Positions 63,114-64,000 of a DNA stretch of 64,000 nucleotides are shown piece after piece. Location: the NCBI GenBank assembly GCA_965248905.1, contig CBDFKS010000007.1:1612001-1676000 (forward strand), written 5' to 3'. The notes below the pieces were generated by a model, which was not told where the DNA came from, searched no databases, and saw only the letters and a program-made list of their open reading frames with translations. The position numbers and the translations under genes are program-made. This DNA comes from CBDFKS01 sp965248905 (GTDB lineage Bacteria; Chloroflexota; Dehalococcoidia; Lucifugimonadales; JAGWBF01). The first letter of the stretch is position 1. Each line of letters opens with the position of its first letter.

Positions 63114-63725
63114 ATGAGTGACGATCACGATGCTGCCGACCATCCCGAGTTCGAGGCCGATGTAGCGCTACGCACCAAAGCCCTCGAGTCCATTCTGGCT
63201 GAAAAAGGGTTAGTTTCAACCGACACCGTGGATGCCCTGGTGCAGACCTACGAACAGGACATGGGCCCGATGAACGGCGCCAAAGTGGTGGCCCGGGCCT
63301 GGGTCGATCCCGATTACAAGAAGCGGCTACTGGACAACGGCACAGAGGCTATCGGGGAGTTGGGCTTTGGTGGCCTTGAGGGCTCAGAGATAGTTGTTCT
63401 GGAAAACACTGCGACTGTCCACAATATGATCGTATGCACTCTTTGTTCCTGTTACCCCTGGCCCGTGCTCGGACTTCCTCCAGATTGGTATAAGTCCGCC
63501 GCCTATCGTTCACGGGTAGTCATAGAGCCGCGGGCTGTTCTAAGGGAGTTCGGTCTGGAGCTGGATGAGTCTGTGGAGATTCGGGTCTGGGACAGCACCG
63601 CAGACGTCCGCTACATGGTGCTGCCCGAGCGTCCTGAGGGCACTGACCAGCTGAGGGAGGCGGAGCTGGTTGGACTCGTAAGCCGGGATTCCATGGTCGG
63701 AGTCGCCAAGGCGGGTTCTGCATAG
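63114..63725 (+). CDS. nthA: Nitrile hydratase alpha subunit, cobalt type
   Basis: The 203-residue protein has the metal-binding claw C-T-L-C-S-C (C108, C111, C113) followed by YPWPVLGLPPDWYKS. Thr at the second position indicates cobalt rather than iron (which usually has Ser). Two of the cysteines are post-translationally oxidised in active enzymes. The neighbouring beta subunit is separated by the element at 62879-63046. The activator P14K-type protein was not found inside the window. ATG follows GGAGG. Confidence 0.95.
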   Translation: MSDDHDAADHPEFEADVALRTKALESILAEKGLVSTDTVDALVQTYEQDMGPMNGAKVVARAWVDPDYKKRLLDNGTEAIGELGFGGLEGSEIVVLENTATVHNMIVCTLCSCYPWPVLGLPPDWYKSAAYRSRVVIEPRAVLREFGLELDESVEIRVWDSTADVRYMVLPERPEGTDQLREAELVGLVSRDSMVGVAKAGSA

Positions 63726-63872
63726 GCCGATCAACCTGGTACCTCCTAAATCGTCTCGCGTCCTCTTTCTAGGCAGCCGTTGACACCCAAAAACCTTTGT
63801 GGTGCAATGTAACCGTTCCAAAACGTTTTCTGCCTTACTATACCTATTCTGCGCGCAAGGAGGGTCCGGTCC

Positions 63873-64000
63873 ATGACCACAAGCACATCTAACAACAGCA
63901 AGAGTTACGTTTATGTGGGCTTAGCAGGTGAAACTGCTCCGGGTCGGCCCATTCAATCTGGTCTCTATCGCATGGCGGAAGGAGATGATCAGTGGGAGTC
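63873..64000 (+). CDS. Start of a further gene, cut by the window end (possible BNR/exo-sialidase-like repeat protein)
   Basis: An open frame begins at ATG 63873 after AAGGAGG and reads out of the window. The visible residues (SKSYVYVGLAGETAPGR, then SGLYRMAEGDDQWES) have the flavour of a BNR/photosystem-stability-type beta-propeller blade ('LYR...G...W'). No signal peptide is visible. Only 42 residues are available, so the family call is weak. Confidence 0.5.
   Translation, partial: MTTSTSNNSKSYVYVGLAGETAPGRPIQSGLYRMAEGDDQWE

Overview
The window is about 64 kb of mid-GC bacterial chromosome carrying roughly 56 protein-coding genes, no rRNA, no CRISPR array and no tRNA that I could find. I saw no plasmid or phage backbone. 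The mix of genes (a type III CoA-transferase, an acyl-CoA dehydrogenase, an LLM flavin enzyme, an Ldh-family dehydrogenase, nitrile hydratase, many SDRs, and large secreted PKD/CARDB-type proteins ending in one membrane helix), together with GTG/TTG starts and many small palindromic intergenic repeats, resembles uncultivated Chloroflexota (Dehalococcoidia/SAR202-like). This assignment is inference from gene content; no marker gene is present to prove it.

Layout. 1-2.2 kb: a repeat element, a histidine phosphatase and an Ldh-family dehydrogenase. 2.3-11.7 kb: two minus-strand genes for secreted proteins, one a 2456-residue multidomain surface protein with a run of 31 prolines. 12-20 kb: a hopanoid operon behind a good sigma-70-like promoter (polyprenyl synthase, hpnH, hpnG, hpnA, squalene-hopene cyclase, a YjbQ-family gene, hpnD-like squalene synthase). 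20-26.6 kb: a tightly overlapping sugar or sugar-acid catabolic operon (2-hydroxyacid dehydrogenase, FGGY kinase, class II aldolase, a small unknown protein, epimerase), then a nucleoside hydrolase and an ornithine cyclodeaminase homologue. 26.6-33.1 kb: ilvD, a HicBA toxin-antitoxin pair, and tldD-rmuC-tldE. 33.1-45.2 kb (mostly minus): mgtE, an M24 peptidase, an SDR, a CaiB-type CoA-transferase, a MobA-like/XdhC pair (molybdenum-cofactor maturation), two membrane proteins, a VWA protein and an enoyl-CoA hydratase. 45.4-55.6 kb: MOSC, GNAT, a broken RelA/SpoT gene, an HMG-CoA-lyase-like enzyme, an acyl-CoA dehydrogenase, an FAD oxidase, selA, a hydrolase, a small HTH/zinc protein and a cytidylate-kinase-like protein. 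55.8-64 kb: a plus-strand catabolic block with split ThDP decarboxylase subunits plus a degenerate third copy, SDRs, a carboxymuconolactone-decarboxylase-like protein, a tandem DUF3830-like pair, an LLM enzyme, Co-type nitrile hydratase (beta then alpha), and the start of one more gene.

The most notable items are: a RelA/SpoT gene broken by a 19-nt insertion that copies sequence 150 bp away in the same gene; a ThDP-domain paralogue that has lost most of its cofactor motif; a tandem duplicate whose start codon appears to have become CTG; two copies of a long-terminal-inverted-repeat element 34.6 kb apart; another inverted-repeat element sitting between the two nitrile hydratase subunit genes; and the compact hopanoid operon with a palindrome over its -35 box.
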